From assembly GCA_023421505.1 (NCBI GenBank), contig JAEZTJ010000035.1, positions 1 to 7,092 of the forward strand: a stretch of DNA of 7,092 nucleotides, given 5' to 3'. Made by a program: the position numbers and the translations under genes. Source of the stretch: Bacillota bacterium. Lineage in GTDB: Bacteria; Bacillota; Clostridia; Lachnospirales; Lachnospiraceae. Positions 6,641 to 7,092 of this stretch are shown piece after piece. Under the pieces are notes generated by a model that saw only the letters and a list, made by a program, of their open reading frames with translations, ran no database searches and was not told where the DNA came from. The number at the start of each line of letters is the position of its first letter. Position 1 is the stretch's first letter.

Positions 6641-6876
6641 ACTTCTATATGCGTTAAGATTTTTGGTGGATTTTCTTCAAATACTTATAACTCCATTCTT
6701 AAGATAAGTGTTCTCTTATATAAAGAATTTATTGTTGAGGACAATTCACTTACCTTCCCGTTGGTATAATAAGTCATTTCGTCTTCATATTCCTTTATAA
6801 ATATATTATATTATAAGCAAAAGAATATTGCCAGATTATTCCTTATCAATTTAAATAAAGTGACAATATACTACAC

Positions 6877-6914
6877 AAAAAATAGAGCTTAAGGTTTTAT
6901 ATCAAACTTTAAGC
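6877..6914 (-). terminator. Rho-independent terminator, minus direction
   Basis: GCTTAAAGTTT (6914-6904 on the minus strand) pairs with AAACCTTAAGC (6897-6887) over 11 bp with one G-T pair and a 6-nt loop. TCTATTTTTT follows on the minus strand (T run at 6882-6877). It would stop transcripts entering from the gene to the right before they reach the HEPN-ART unit, which supports that unit having its own promoter. Confidence 0.6.
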
Positions 6915-6922
6915 GTAAGCGG

Positions 6923-6945
6923 TTTACAACAGGGTGCCTTGTAAA
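6923..6945. promoter_or_regulatory. Perfect 7-bp dyad, operator-like
   Basis: TTTACAA (6923-6929) and TTGTAAA (6939-6945) are perfect inverted copies separated by 9 bp, giving a 23-bp symmetric site typical in size of a dimeric repressor site. On the plus strand the right arm overlaps TTGTAA, 15 bp ahead of TATAAT (6960-6965), a possible but short-spaced promoter. No gene that it would control is visible in the window. Confidence 0.3.
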
Positions 6946-6980
6946 TAAAAGAGACTGACTATAATTAAGGTTCTATAATA

Positions 6981-7015
6981 AATATTGGGGTAGTACTTTA
7001 CCCCGATATTTTTTT
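6981..7015. terminator. Strong hairpin with T run, probable bidirectional terminator
   Basis: AATATTGGGGTA (6981-6992) pairs with TACCCCGATATT (6999-7010) over 12 bp with one G-T pair and a 6-nt loop. On the plus strand seven T residues run from 7009 to 7015. On the minus strand the stem is followed by the weaker TATTATAG. It starts about 30 nt after the stop codon of the gene at the right edge, so ending that gene is the likely job despite the better T run on the other strand. Confidence 0.6.
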
Positions 7016-7044
7016 ACATTAAAATGCACTTATAACCAGCCTGC

Positions 7045-7092
7045 CTATTCTTTCGGTTCTGCGGCAACATTTCTGAAAGAAGGTAGATTTAT
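7045..7092 (-). CDS. C-terminal end of an unidentified protein
   Basis: The minus strand reads INLPSFRNVAAEPKE and then TAG at 7047-7045, open to the right edge. The fragment is richer in G and C than the flanking spacer, has protein-like composition and is followed by a terminator hairpin at 6981-7015, which together suggest the true 3' end of a gene. Fifteen residues are too few to assign a family, and I do not recognise it. Confidence 0.35.
   Translation of the reverse strand: MNLPSFRNVAAEPKE

Larger units (their letters stand above)
6641..7044. other. Gene-free stretch between the HEPN gene and the right-hand gene end
   Basis: About 400 bp without a supported gene. It contains the hairpins at 6877-6914 and 6981-7015 and the dyad at 6923-6945, listed separately. 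A 30-codon minus-strand frame (6685-6777) and a plus-strand frame of 76 codons (6539-6769) have no convincing ribosome binding site or recognisable product. The rest is AT-rich spacer. Confidence 0.5.

Noticed and set aside
6539..6769. Plus-strand frame of 76 codons overlapping the HEPN start and promoter.
   Set aside because: It has no ribosome binding site, low-complexity hydrophobic content, and overlaps a well-supported gene start on the other strand.
6685..6777. Minus-strand 30-codon frame starting MTYYTNGKVSEL, upstream of the HEPN gene.
   Set aside because: Only a poorly spaced AAAGGA precedes it (about 13 nt from the ATG), no family is recognisable, and frames of this length are common by chance.

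Overview
The window looks like an accessory (defence or conflict) region of a low-GC Gram-positive bacterium, probably a Firmicute. It is strongly AT-rich, and most starts are preceded by strong Shine-Dalgarno sequences (AAGGAGG, GGAGG, GGGAGGG, AGAGGTGA). Every convincing gene lies on the minus strand, so transcription runs from right to left. No genus can be named from the sequence alone.

Layout in transcription order: (a) 7045-7092, the last 15 codons of an unrecognised gene, followed by two hairpins (6981-7015 and 6877-6914) and a 23-bp dyad. (b) 6559-5291, a two-gene unit with its own candidate promoter: a 220-aa HEPN-like protein with an RNx4H motif, then a 188-aa ADP-ribosyltransferase with an R / STS / ExE signature. 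(c) 4785-5290, about 500 bp without a gene, holding six copies of an AAAGTTTG-type motif (three per orientation), a candidate promoter and a terminator-like hairpin. (d) 4771-1, a tightly packed five-gene operon: calcineurin-like phosphoesterase, all-helical GASH protein, GTPase, second GTPase, and GAP1-N1 protein (cut by the left edge). Junctions are a 4-nt ATGA overlap, a 3-nt gap, a 13-nt gap and another 4-nt ATGA overlap.

The five-gene operon matches the GTPase-associated (double-GTPase) conflict systems predicted by comparative genomics: two different GTPases, an all-helical GASH protein, a GAP1 protein and a variable further component. Here the variable component would be the metallophosphoesterase, which carries extra C-terminal helices that could be an adaptor. 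The plausible working model, which is inference, is that the GTPases and GASH/GAP1 sense and gate a signal and the phosphoesterase acts as effector or modulator. The upstream HEPN and ART genes look like a second, separately expressed toxin-type or anti-phage unit. The least explained parts are the repeat-rich control region and the HEPN+ART pairing.
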